DNA from: an uncultured Alistipes sp.
Lineage (GTDB): Bacteria > Bacteroidota > Bacteroidia > Bacteroidales > Rikenellaceae
Length of the DNA stretch: 64,000 nt
Assembly (NCBI RefSeq): GCF_902388705.1
Contig: NZ_CABMQJ010000001.1
Span: 119,188-183,187 of the forward strand
Direction of reading: 5' to 3'
The notes beneath the pieces are model-generated. The model had not been told where the DNA came from. It searched no databases and saw only the letters and a program-made list of their open reading frames with translations. Below, one piece after another: positions 1-7,557 of the stretch. How positions within the stretch are numbered: the stretch's first letter is position 1; each line of letters starts with the position of its first letter. The position numbers and the translations under genes were made by a program.

Positions 1-506
1 TGCGCGACAAGGATGCCGTGTCGGCCTGCTCGCTGGCAGCCGAGGCAGCCGCATGGGCCATGGATACGATGGGCCTGACGCTCTACGAGTGGCTGCAGGA
101 ACTCTATGTGAAGTACGGTTTCTACCGCGAGGGCCTCGTTTCGGTCGTCCGCAAGGGCAAGGAGGGCGCCGAGCTGATTCAGAAGATGATGGTCGACTTC
201 CGCGAAAACCCGCCCAAAACGATTCTCGGTTCGCCCGTAGTGAAAATCAACGACTTCCTTTCGCTCGAGCAGACCGATGTGAAGAGCGGCGCCAAGACCC
301 CAATCGTGCAGGATCAGAGCAATGTGCTCCAGTGGTTTACCGAGGACGGAACGCTCGTTTCTGTTCGCCCGTCGGGTACGGAGCCGAAAATCAAGTTCTA
401 TTTCGGCGTGAAGGCTCCCCTGCAATCGGTCGCGGACTTCGAGCGGGTGTTGGGCGAACTCGACGCCAAAATCGAGGGTATCAAGAAAGACCTCAAACTG
501 GAGTAG
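1..506 (+). CDS. Phospho-sugar mutase (phosphoglucomutase/phosphomannomutase family), C-terminal part
   Basis: Only the last ~168 codons are present; the reading frame is open from the window edge (first full codon at position 3) and ends with TAG at 504-506. The C-terminal domain IV signature of alpha-D-phosphohexomutases, VRPSGTEPKIKFYF, binds the phosphate of the sugar substrate, and the preceding RKGKEGAE stretch also fits the family. The enzyme interconverts hexose 1- and 6-phosphates in the cytoplasm. The catalytic serine and metal-binding loop lie outside the window, so glucose and mannose specificity cannot be separated here. It is followed by a strong hairpin terminator. Confidence 0.9.
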   Translation, partial: RDKDAVSACSLAAEAAAWAMDTMGLTLYEWLQELYVKYGFYREGLVSVVRKGKEGAELIQKMMVDFRENPPKTILGSPVVKINDFLSLEQTDVKSGAKTPIVQDQSNVLQWFTEDGTLVSVRPSGTEPKIKFYFGVKAPLQSVADFERVLGELDAKIEGIKKDLKLE

Positions 507-531
507 TCGCTACCCTGCCGTGTTTCTGAAA

Positions 532-563
532 AACGTCCCGGACTCATACGAGTTCGGGACGTT
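532..563 (+). terminator. Rho-independent-type hairpin after the phospho-sugar mutase
   Basis: A 14-bp stem (532-545 with 550-563, one G-U pair) encloses the 4-base loop ATAC. It starts 26 bp after the stop codon. There is no long T-tract, as is common in this group. It separates the mutase from the next transcription unit. Confidence 0.7.
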
Positions 564-752
564 GTCGTTCCGCAGGTTTCAAGGCGTCTATCCCTGCGCT
601 TCACTTCCGCATACTGCTCTTGCCCTGCCTCCATGCGCTGCTGTCATACTCCTGCTGCCGGTTTTTCCGTTCCGGCAGCGGCTGTGCCCGGGGAGTCGCG
701 TCGACGATCGTTTCGGGAATTGTTGTTGCCGGCGTGTTATTACCCACAGAAA

Positions 753-784
753 TTTGCACATCTAAATTTTTAGTTCTATTTTTA
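753..784 (+). promoter_or_regulatory. Promoter of the secreted orphan gene at 807
   Basis: TTTG at 753-756 (-33) and TATTTTTA at 777-784 (-7, 7 of 8 matches to TAnnTTTG) are separated by 20 bp, the usual Bacteroidetes spacing. The start of transcription would fall near 791, inside the palindrome at 782-799. That implies a very short leader before the ATG at 807. The rest of the 507-752 gap holds only the hairpin terminator; I see no gene in it. Confidence 0.55.
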
Positions 785-799
785 CTAAAATTTTAGTAA
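782..799 (+). promoter_or_regulatory. Perfect 18-bp palindrome, probable BlaI-family operator
   Basis: TTACTAAAATTTTAGTAA is a perfect palindrome directly over the predicted transcription start of the gene at 807. Its ACTA...TAGT outline is the same as in the two operators before blaI (1849-1864 and 1887-1902). A weaker copy, CTAAATTTTTAG, sits at 762-773. BlaI/MecI-family repressors bind such dyads as dimers. That this repressor controls both units is an inference from the shared motif. Confidence 0.65.
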
Positions 800-806
800 C
801 AGACGT

Positions 807-1718
807 ATGAAAAATGTCTTTATCCGGACAGCGGCCCTTGCGGGCGCTTGCATGGCGATAGCCGGGGTGTCGGCCCAGGAACCGCAGAAACCCGAGGCGC
901 AACTTCGTTTCGATCAGGCGCAGCGCGAGGAGGTGGCCGATCAGGCACCCTACTCCGACCTTGCAGCTGCGGCTGCCGGACGGCCGTTTGCCTATAAGCT
1001 CAACAAAAAACGCACTACGGAGGCCGTAGCCTACGATGCCGTAACCTTGTGGAACGTGCGCAAGGTACGGGTTAAGAACCGCCGCATGCGGCTTTCGGAT
1101 ACGACACGGCGTGAAAAGGTACGGTTGCTGAAATTTTTCACCGAACGCAGCCGTAAAAAGGGGGTGCGTCCTCACCTGCTCGGCAATGTTGCGGGCTACA
1201 ACTGGTTCGGGGGCGAGCAGTACGACCCGAAGAGCCGCAAAATGCGCTATGTCCCGAAATATATTGGGTCGTACACCCTGCGCGACGAATACGAAGCGGC
1301 GCGCAAGGCGCTCGGGAACGAACTGATGTTCAAGGTGCCCGACGAACTGTGGCGCGAGTTGTCCGACAAGGCCGTCTATGAGCTCGACGGCGTGCGTGTT
1401 CCGGGCAGTATTTTTCAGTTTATCGACGGATTGGTGCTGCGCACGCTCGAGATACATACCGACGATGAAACGATGGCCCGCTACGGCACGGACCAGGGAG
1501 TCGTTATCGGGGATATTTATCCCGATCGCCGGCCGCTCGTGATTTTCGACGGTGAATTCTCCACCCTCGAATCGTGGCTGAAGATGTGCCATACCAACGC
1601 ATTTTCGATGGCAGCGGCAGTTCCTATGCGCTATTTCTACATGCTGCCCGTCGAAGCGGTGCAAAAGTACGGCAGGCCGGGAAAATACGGCGCGATATGT
1701 ATCGAACTTGCCGAGTAG
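807..1718 (+). CDS. Secreted orphan protein with a C-terminal TonB-plug-like module
   Basis: A 303-residue protein with a Sec signal peptide (about 1-23, ending GVSAQE) and no further membrane segment, so probably periplasmic. The central region, rich in Arg/Lys, matches nothing I know. The last ~62 residues (242-303) resemble the end of a TonB-dependent receptor plug: RPLVIFDGEF parallels the plug motif around P-L-x-V-x-D-G, and YGRPGKYGAICIEL parallels YGSRGANGVIxI. There is no beta-barrel. Such modules also occur on Bacteroidetes M56/BlaR1 proteins. It lies just upstream of blaI-blaR1 and has the same type of operator, so I infer it is a member or effector of that regulon. The specific function is unknown. 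Confidence 0.75.
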   Translation: MKNVFIRTAALAGACMAIAGVSAQEPQKPEAQLRFDQAQREEVADQAPYSDLAAAAAGRPFAYKLNKKRTTEAVAYDAVTLWNVRKVRVKNRRMRLSDTTRREKVRLLKFFTERSRKKGVRPHLLGNVAGYNWFGGEQYDPKSRKMRYVPKYIGSYTLRDEYEAARKALGNELMFKVPDELWRELSDKAVYELDGVRVPGSIFQFIDGLVLRTLEIHTDDETMARYGTDQGVVIGDIYPDRRPLVIFDGEFSTLESWLKMCHTNAFSMAAAVPMRYFYMLPVEAVQKYGRPGKYGAICIELAE

Positions 1719-1779
1719 CGATTCCGGCCGCGTACGATTGCCTGTCCTTCCGGAATGACTCCTTACCGAATAGGTGCTA

Positions 1780-1812
1780 CCCTGCTCTCAAGCCGTTGAG
1801 AGCGGGTTTTTT
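1780..1812 (+). terminator. Rho-independent terminator after the orphan secreted gene
   Basis: An 11-bp stem (1781-1791 with 1796-1806, one wobble pair), a GCCG loop and six T residues (1807-1812). It separates the gene at 807 from blaI, so the two are separate transcription units despite similar operators. Confidence 0.85.
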
Positions 1813-1842
1813 ACTTTTCCGGAAAAATAATTAAAAAAATAG

Positions 1843-1873
1843 TTGTATAACTAATATTTTAGTTTTACCTTCG
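1843..1873 (+). promoter_or_regulatory. Promoter of blaI-blaR1
   Basis: TTG at 1843-1845 and TACCTTCG at 1866-1873 (one mismatch to TAnnTTTG) are separated by 20 bp. The operator at 1849-1864 fills the spacer between the two boxes, so a bound repressor would block sigma factor access. This gives negative autoregulation of the repressor, as in known bla/mec systems. Confidence 0.55.
1849..1864 (+). promoter_or_regulatory. BlaI-type operator 1 of the blaI promoter
   Basis: AACTAATATTTTAGTT is an inverted repeat with 7 of 8 positions paired, lying between the -33 and -7 boxes. It matches the outline of the palindrome at 782-799. It overlaps another imperfect dyad, TAGTTGTATAACTA, at 1840-1853. 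Confidence 0.6.
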
Positions 1874-1886
1874 TGTCAGGATAATC

Positions 1887-1902
1887 AACTAAATATATAG
1901 TT
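1887..1902 (+). promoter_or_regulatory. BlaI-type operator 2, abutting the blaI start codon
   Basis: AACTAAATATATAGTT is an inverted repeat with 7 of 8 positions paired. Its last base touches the ATG at 1903. Two dyads about 38 bp apart centre to centre would allow cooperative binding of repressor dimers; the cooperativity is inferred. Confidence 0.6.
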
Positions 1903-2286
1903 ATGGCAGAAACAGCGAAGAGCCGACCGCAGGAACTGACCCGTGCAGAACTGGAAATCATGCAGGTTTTATGGGCCAAAGGAGCCGTCGTCGTACACGA
2001 TATTCTCGACGAGATGGACGAACCCAAACCGGCCTACAACACCGTTTCGACAATTGTCCGCATTCTCGAAAAGAAAGGTTTCGTGTCGCACAAGGCCTAT
2101 GGCAAGACCCACGAATATTACCCCCTTATCTCGAAAGACGACTATGCGCGCCGTTATATGGATACCGTGCTGAACAACTTCTTCGGCGGTTCCGTGAGCC
2201 GGCTGGTGTCGTTCTTCTCCGAAAACAAGGCGATTTCGCTGGAGGAAACCGATGCTATCCTGGACATGCTCAAAAAACGCAAGTGA
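1903..2286 (+). CDS. blaI: BlaI/MecI/CopY-family transcriptional repressor
   Basis: A 127-residue winged-helix repressor of normal length for the family. The N-terminal half shows the family pattern LTRAELEIMQVLW, then YNTVSTIVRILEKKGFV (recognition helix region) and the AYGKTHEYYPLI wing. The C-terminal helices would form the dimer. In characterised systems a partner M56 peptidase cleaves the repressor to relieve repression; the partner gene follows with a 1-base stop/start overlap (TGATG). The tandem dyads in its own promoter suggest autorepression. Many Bacteroidetes pairs of this kind do not act on beta-lactamases, and none is encoded here, so the inducing signal is unknown. Confidence 0.92.
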   Translation: MAETAKSRPQELTRAELEIMQVLWAKGAVVVHDILDEMDEPKPAYNTVSTIVRILEKKGFVSHKAYGKTHEYYPLISKDDYARRYMDTVLNNFFGGSVSRLVSFFSENKAISLEETDAILDMLKKRK

Positions 2287-4517
2287 TGAAATCCCCGGCC
2301 CTTTACCTGCTTGAAGTGCTTTTTTGCAGCGGTTTGCTGCTGGCTTTTTACCGCCTGCTGCTCGTCCGCAAGGTTTCCTATGCGGCCTGCCGCCGTTATC
2401 TGGTGTTCGCTGTGTGGCTCTCCGTCGTGATTCCGGCACTCAACATTCCCCTCTACCCTGCCCGCACGGTGGTTTATCCGCTGCCGCTGATTGCAGCCGT
2501 GCCTGCGGCGGAGTTGCCGGAGCCTGACGGCATCGGTGTCGGGACGATGGCGGAAATAAGGGTGCCGGACGAATTTACGGCTCCGGCTGTCGATTGGGGA
2601 CATGTCGCCCGCGTCGCACTCCTTGTATTGTATGTGCTGACTGCGGCCGTGTCGCTGGGAATCCTCGCTGTGCGCATCGCCGGTATCCGGCGCCTGCGCC
2701 GCCGTTCCCGGATTACCGAGTGCGGGGAATATGCGGTTGCGGAGAATCAGCAGGTCGAAACACCCTTTTCATTCTTTCGTACGGTCTTTCTCGGCGAGGG
2801 CTACGAGGGGCGCAGGCGCGGAATCGTGCTTTGCCACGAGGCGAGCCACATTCGCCATCGCCACACCTGCGAGCGTATAGCCGTCGAATCGGTGCGCTGT
2901 ATCTTCTGGTTCAATCCATTCGTGTGGATAGCTGCACGCTGGCTCTCCGAGGTGCAGGAGTGGGAAGCCGACCGCGACGTGCTCGACGCGGGATACGACC
3001 TTACCGAATACAGAACGATTATTTTCCGTCAACTCTTCGGTTATAATCCGGATATAGCCTGCGGGTTGAATCATTCACTCACTAAAAACCGATTTGCCAT
3101 GATGACACAATTCCGAATGCGCCGATTCGCGTTCCTGCGCCTCGGTGCAGCCGTCCCGATAGTGGCGGGAATGATACTCCTTTGCAGTTTTACGACCCGG
3201 ACGCCCGATGCCGAAGCCCCTGACGGAACATCCGTCCATATCGGCGAAAACGGCGCCATCACCCTGAACGGGCGTTCCGTTACCCGCGACGAGCTGTCCG
3301 GCTATGTGGCTGCGCAGCGCGAAATCCTTTCCGGCGCCGGCCGGGAGGCTATGCAGCAGCTGCCTGCGGACGAAGTTTCCGGTAATCCGGCGACCGCCGT
3401 AAACAAAACGGTGACATTCGGCTCTTCGGGCCTGCTGGAGGTGCTCTGTGCCGACAGGGTCTATCCGTCCGATGTACAAACGATGATATTCGCCGGCAAC
3501 GTGCGTGTCCGTTTCAGGGACGATTCGCCCGACCCGACGATGAAAGACGGCTTGACGGAAATAACCTGCGACAGCCTGATTGTGAACAGCGCCGACCGGA
3601 GTTTCGAATGCTTCGATGCCTTGTTGCGGAATACTGTGAGGCTCTCGGTGGGTGACTGGTACCGCATTTCCGCCAATAGTTACGGGAACTGGAACCGGGA
3701 GATGAAAAATGTGGTGGAAACTTCGCTGAATACTGTCCTTATACAGGTTTCTTCCGACGGGAACATACTGCTGAACGGCGAGCCTGCAACGACCGCCGGA
3801 TTGAAAGAACGGCTTATCGCGTGGCGCAGTGAGCGTCCCTCTGCCGATGTCGGAGCATGGATTATGGCCCGGAAAAATACGAGTATGGGCGTTGTGACCG
3901 ACGTGAAACAGGCTTTGCGTGCCGCCGGCATACTGCGTGTGCTGTATGACGGAACCGACGACCGTGCGGTCGTGCGCATGCTGCCGCCGGATACGACGGT
4001 ACAGCCGGTCGACGGAAGGATAAATGTCACCGATGTGACATCCTCCGGCAACGATTTCAGAATCAAGGAGCGCAATCTGTTTCTGGTGCTGGTCAACGGC
4101 TCGGGCAAGGTGATGGCCGGGACTGCCGGCCGGCAGGAGGTGATTGATGCCGGGGAACTTACGGCGCGTGTCAAGGCGTTCGTGCTCAACCCGTCCAACG
4201 ATTCCGGGTTTTCCGAGAGGTCGGATGCCGAATTCGACCTTCCCGGCGGCGGTAAGATGAGTTATCCGGTGAGCCAGGGCGTCGTATCGCTGCAAATGGC
4301 CCGCGATGCCTCCTACGGTCGCTATCGCGAAGTGCAGAGCCGCATTGCGCAGGCGTTCGACGATGTCCGCGCCGGGTTGGCGCTGCGGCAGTTCGGAAAA
4401 GCCTTTGATGAACTGTCCGACGCACAGCGGCAGGTGGTGATGCGGGCCGTGCCGCTGAAAGTTTCCGAGGCCGAACCGCACACGCTGGCCGAACCCCGCA
4501 CGCTTCCCCGGCGATAA
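2286..4517 (+). CDS. BlaR1-like M56 metallopeptidase with LptA-like and ExbD-like C-terminal domains
   Basis: The 743-residue start at 2286 overlaps the blaI stop. Hydrophobic segments lie near residues 5-25, 38-58, 103-125 and 285-305. The zinc site HEASH (184-188) and the later EWEAD (225-229) are the M56 signature; in BlaR1 this cytoplasm-facing peptidase inactivates BlaI. After the last membrane segment the usual penicillin-binding sensor is absent. Instead there is a stretch near 386-470 like the LptA/OstA fold (repeated NVRVRF, ITCDSLIVN pattern). A short ExbD-like segment follows near 489-556 (GNILLNGEPATTAGLKERL), then near 590-732 a longer one ending VSLQMARDASYGRY ... SEAEP, as in Bacteroidetes ExbD. 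Peptidase identity is firm; the fused domains are read by pattern only. Confidence 0.85.
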   Translation: MKSPALYLLEVLFCSGLLLAFYRLLLVRKVSYAACRRYLVFAVWLSVVIPALNIPLYPARTVVYPLPLIAAVPAAELPEPDGIGVGTMAEIRVPDEFTAPAVDWGHVARVALLVLYVLTAAVSLGILAVRIAGIRRLRRRSRITECGEYAVAENQQVETPFSFFRTVFLGEGYEGRRRGIVLCHEASHIRHRHTCERIAVESVRCIFWFNPFVWIAARWLSEVQEWEADRDVLDAGYDLTEYRTIIFRQLFGYNPDIACGLNHSLTKNRFAMMTQFRMRRFAFLRLGAAVPIVAGMILLCSFTTRTPDAEAPDGTSVHIGENGAITLNGRSVTRDELSGYVAAQREILSGAGREAMQQLPADEVSGNPATAVNKTVTFGSSGLLEVLCADRVYPSDVQTMIFAGNVRVRFRDDSPDPTMKDGLTEITCDSLIVNSADRSFECFDALLRNTVRLSVGDWYRISANSYGNWNREMKNVVETSLNTVLIQVSSDGNILLNGEPATTAGLKERLIAWRSERPSADVGAWIMARKNTSMGVVTDVKQALRAAGILRVLYDGTDDRAVVRMLPPDTTVQPVDGRINVTDVTSSGNDFRIKERNLFLVLVNGSGKVMAGTAGRQEVIDAGELTARVKAFVLNPSNDSGFSERSDAEFDLPGGGKMSYPVSQGVVSLQMARDASYGRYREVQSRIAQAFDDVRAGLALRQFGKAFDELSDAQRQVVMRAVPLKVSEAEPHTLAEPRTLPRR

Positions 4518-4555
4518 CCGGCATATCCGGTTCTCTCCGGTGCTTTCTCGATGCA

Positions 4556-4599
4556 AACATCCCGCACAGCGGCTTCCGGCCCTGTGCGGGATGTTTTTT
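4556..4599 (+). terminator. Terminator between blaR1-like gene and the convergent MazG-like gene
   Basis: A 14-bp stem (4556-4569 with 4582-4595) with a GC-rich loop, followed by a T-run within 4593-4599. The arms begin with A residues on the other strand, so it could work for both converging units. Confidence 0.85.
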
Positions 4600-4721
4600 C
4601 GTATCAGACTTTCCGTATTCGTATCGGGTTTTTAAACCCGGCGCAACATTCTTTGCCTTTCCCCGGCCATTTCTTACGGGGCGTGTCTCGTATCCGGCCT
4701 TGTGCGTCCGGCTTGCATCTA

Positions 4722-5042
4722 TCAGAGTTTCGGATTGTTTTTATGCCGTTCCCTGTCGCGGGAGGTTTTCTTGGCGAAGTTCGCTTCCATGGCAGCCGTG
4801 AGGTCTACGCCCGTTTGGTTGGCAAGGCACGTCAATACCCACAGCACGTCGGCCATTTCGTCCGCGAGGTTGCATTTCTCTCCCTCTTTGAACGACTGGT
4901 CGCCGTATTTGCGCGCCATGATGCGCGCCAGCTCCCCCACCTCTTCCGTGAGTACGGCCATATTCGTCAGTTCGCTGAAGTAACGCACGCCGTACTCCTT
5001 GATCCATGCGTCGACACGTTCCTGTAATTCTTTGATTTCCAT
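4722..5042 (-). CDS. MazG-like nucleotide pyrophosphohydrolase
   Basis: A 106-residue all-helical protein of the MazG-like NTP pyrophosphohydrolase superfamily. The metal-binding pattern is visible as EEVGE (about 30-34) followed by DEMAD (about 60-64), the E-x-x-E...E-x-x-D arrangement that holds magnesium. These enzymes convert non-canonical or excess (d)NTPs to monophosphates in the cytoplasm. Last gene of the eight-gene minus-strand operon; its ATG is one base after the methyltransferase stop. The natural substrate cannot be read from sequence. Confidence 0.85.
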   Translation of the reverse strand: MEIKELQERVDAWIKEYGVRYFSELTNMAVLTEEVGELARIMARKYGDQSFKEGEKCNLADEMADVLWVLTCLANQTGVDLTAAMEANFAKKTSRDRERHKNNPKL

Positions 5043-5043
5043 C

Positions 5044-5691
5044 TTATTTTATGCGTATCAGGTTCAGGCCGTCGCGCAACGGGACGATTACGTTTTCGAC
5101 CCGCGGGTCTTCGACGACCATGCGGTTGAATTCCACGAGCGCCTGTGTGTGGCGGTCGTTGTGTGCGACGGGCTGCACGACTTTCCCCGACCAGAGGATA
5201 TTGTCTGCAATCAGCACCGATCCGCTGTGCACCAGCGGTTTGCCGCCGTCGTCGCCCATCAGCATCCGGTAGTAGTCCGGATACTCGCGCTTGTCGCCGT
5301 CGATGAATACGAGGTCGAACTCTATGCCCAGCGCCGGAGCGATGGCGAGCGCCGAACCGATGTGCAGCCGGATTTTGGAGCCGTGGGCGCTGCGGTCGAA
5401 GAACGACTGCGCCAGCTCTTCCAGCTCGTCTTCCACTTCGACGGTATGCAGTTCGGCCTCCCCGTCCAGCCCTGCTGCCATGCAGAGCGCCGAATAACCC
5501 GTAAACGTACCTATTTCGAGGACGCGCCGCGGCCGGAGCATCCGCACGAGCATTTCCAAAAGGCGTCCTTGGATATGCCCCGAAAGCATGCGGGGCTGCA
5601 CGACACGCAGGTTGGTTTCGCGGTCGAGCTCGTGCAGCAATGCCTCTTCGGGCGAGGTGTGGGCGCGGATGTATTGTTCGAGGGCCTCCAT
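5044..5691 (-). CDS. O-methyltransferase family 3 (SAM-dependent, CCoAMT-like)
   Basis: 215 residues with the class I methyltransferase fold. Motif I is VLEIGTFTGYSALCMA, the acidic loop is HTVEVEDE, and LVFIDGDKREY holds the metal/SAM-binding Asp residues typical of the caffeoyl-CoA/catechol O-methyltransferase-like bacterial family. The start at 5691 is chosen because its ATG overlaps the TAA of the upstream gene (TAATG). An open frame extends upstream but only within the neighbouring gene. The bacterial substrate is unknown; a housekeeping tailoring role is only inferred. Confidence 0.87.
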   Translation of the reverse strand: MEALEQYIRAHTSPEEALLHELDRETNLRVVQPRMLSGHIQGRLLEMLVRMLRPRRVLEIGTFTGYSALCMAAGLDGEAELHTVEVEDELEELAQSFFDRSAHGSKIRLHIGSALAIAPALGIEFDLVFIDGDKREYPDYYRMLMGDDGGKPLVHSGSVLIADNILWSGKVVQPVAHNDRHTQALVEFNRMVVEDPRVENVIVPLRDGLNLIRIK

Positions 5692-6287
5692 TACGCCTTG
5701 CAGAAACCGTGTTTGTTGAACTTGTACGACGCATCGACCGCCTCGGGCGTGTCGGCGCCGAGGGCAAGCAGGCATTCGCGGGTGAATTCGAGGCAGCCGG
5801 TGCCGTTGGCCGTCACGATGTTGCCGTCGCGCACGGCCTGCCGCTCTTCGTAGAGCGCCTGGCCCGTGTAGCGCTCCCCGCCCCACTTTTTCAGCATTTC
5901 GACAGTGTTGCCCGTGTGCCGTACGCCGTTCAGGAACCCGTGTGCGGCCAGGAACGACGCAGCGTTGCAGATGGCCCCGACGAGCACTCCGCGCGCGAGT
6001 GCCTCCTCGACGAGCGGCACAATCCGCAGCGCCTCGTCCGACTGCCACCGCATGCCGCCGACAAGAATCACTCCCGCACAGTTGCCGGGAAGCGCCGATG
6101 CGTCGCAGTCGGGCGTTACCTGCATCCCGCCCAGCGAGCGGACGGCTTTTCCGTCGGGTGTCATGTATTTCGTGCCGCAGAATGGCGTGTGTCCCGGCAT
6201 TACGCCCGTACGCAGCGCCGGGGCGAGGAATGCCGCCTCCCAGTCTGCAAAATCGTCGAGCAGGACGATTACAATCTCTTTTTCCAT
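5691..6287 (-). CDS. DJ-1/PfpI family protein (class I glutamine amidotransferase-like)
   Basis: 198 residues of the DJ-1/ThiJ/PfpI superfamily. The nucleophile elbow is GAICNAASFLAAHGFL with Cys107, and the family acidic residue near the N terminus is E17 in DWEAAF. Members act as glyoxalases, deglycases, chaperones or amidases, and this one cannot be assigned more closely. It sits between the M16 peptidase (5 bp away) and the methyltransferase (1-bp overlap). Confidence 0.85.
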   Translation of the reverse strand: MEKEIVIVLLDDFADWEAAFLAPALRTGVMPGHTPFCGTKYMTPDGKAVRSLGGMQVTPDCDASALPGNCAGVILVGGMRWQSDEALRIVPLVEEALARGVLVGAICNAASFLAAHGFLNGVRHTGNTVEMLKKWGGERYTGQALYEERQAVRDGNIVTANGTGCLEFTRECLLALGADTPEAVDASYKFNKHGFCKA

Positions 6288-6292
6288 ATCCT

Positions 6293-7507
6293 TTATTTAT
6301 AGATAAGCCTCGACATGCCGGAAAAAACCTCTTCGGCCACCTCCGTCAACTGCGATGCGGTCAGCGTGCGCACCTTGGCATAAACCTGTTCCATCGTGTC
6401 CACGTCGTCGTGGGTCAGGAAACTCTTGCCCGCGCCGAGCATGTACCCTTCGTTGCTCTCGCTCGAGATGGCCAGCTGGGCGATGAACTGTTTTTTTGCC
6501 ATCGAGAGCTGGCGTGCCGTGAGCGGCGCGGTGCGAAGCTTGCGCAACTCGCCTTCAATCAGTTCGATGCACTGCGCCGTATTGCCGTTCTCGGAACTGA
6601 AATAGATGGCCACGATGCCCGTGTCGCTGTACGGCGTGTAGCTTGCCTCGATGTTGTACGACAGTCCGTTTTTCTCGCGTACCACGACGTTCAGCAGCGA
6701 ATTGGCGCACGGTCCGCCGAGGATATTCACCAAAAGGGCCAGCGGCAGGCGCTTTTCCTCGCCGATGCCGTAGGCGCGGTTGCCGATGATGCAATGCGTT
6801 TGGTGGGTGTGTTTTACTACGGTTTTCTCGAAAGCCGTGCAGGGAGCGGGCGCCGCGCGGTCGAAGCTGCGTGTTGCCGTGATCTGTTCCGCGAAGTAAC
6901 GCGCGGCGACCGCTTCGGCGGTCTTGGCCGTGAAGTTGCCGATGGATGAAAAGACCATCTGGTCGGTGGTATGCGTGCGGCCCGTGAAGGCGCGGATGGC
7001 GTCGCCGTTATAGCGTGCCAGCGCGTTTTTGCGGCCCAGGATGTTGTGCCCCAGCTCCGACCCCGCGAAGAGCATGTCTTCGAACGTGTCGTAAATCAGG
7101 TCGGCGGGCGAATCCTTGTAGGTGTTGATTTCGTCGACGATTACCTCCTTCTCCCGCTCCAGTTCCCGATCGGGGAACGTCGAGCGGAATGCGATGTCGG
7201 CAATCAGTTCGGCCGCCTTGGGGAAGTCCCCGCGCAGCGTCGTGGCGTGGATGGTCGTATCCTCCTTGGTGGTAAAGGCGTTCAGCTCGCCGCCGAGGTT
7301 TTCCAGCCGGCAGTTGACCTGCCAGGCGCGGCGGCGCTGCGTGCCCTTGAAAAATGCGTGTTCGGTGAAATGCGCCAGCCCGTATTGCTCCGGGTGTTCG
7401 TCGCGGCTTCCGGCATTGACGACCAGCGCGCAGTGCGCCACGTTGCTTTTCACCTGCCGGTGGATGCCCCGTATGCCGTTGGGGAGTCTGTATGTGAAGA
7501 ATTCCAT
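6293..7507 (-). CDS. M16-family zinc metallopeptidase (insulinase/mitochondrial processing peptidase-like)
   Basis: 404 residues, a single M16 two-lobe unit. The inverted zinc motif HFTEH (46-50) is complete, and the downstream glutamate region EKEVIVDEINTYKD supplies the third ligand. The second lobe contains the R/Y-type segment GLSYNIEASYTPYSDTG. There is no signal peptide, so it is probably cytoplasmic. Bacteroidetes enzymes of this size usually work as homodimers. It lies 50 bp downstream of uvrA within the operon. Substrates are unknown. Confidence 0.9.
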   Translation of the reverse strand: MEFFTYRLPNGIRGIHRQVKSNVAHCALVVNAGSRDEHPEQYGLAHFTEHAFFKGTQRRRAWQVNCRLENLGGELNAFTTKEDTTIHATTLRGDFPKAAELIADIAFRSTFPDRELEREKEVIVDEINTYKDSPADLIYDTFEDMLFAGSELGHNILGRKNALARYNGDAIRAFTGRTHTTDQMVFSSIGNFTAKTAEAVAARYFAEQITATRSFDRAAPAPCTAFEKTVVKHTHQTHCIIGNRAYGIGEEKRLPLALLVNILGGPCANSLLNVVVREKNGLSYNIEASYTPYSDTGIVAIYFSSENGNTAQCIELIEGELRKLRTAPLTARQLSMAKKQFIAQLAISSESNEGYMLGAGKSFLTHDDVDTMEQVYAKVRTLTASQLTEVAEEVFSGMSRLIYK

Positions 7508-7557
7508 TGTGTTGTCGCTTGTCCGGGGATTTCCGCCCTTTCCGGGGCGGGGTTACG

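Noticed and set aside
2286..4517. BlaI/BlaR1 pair as a beta-lactam resistance system
   Set aside because: No beta-lactamase or PBP gene is in the unit, and the peptidase lacks the penicillin-binding sensor; the resistance reading is not supported.
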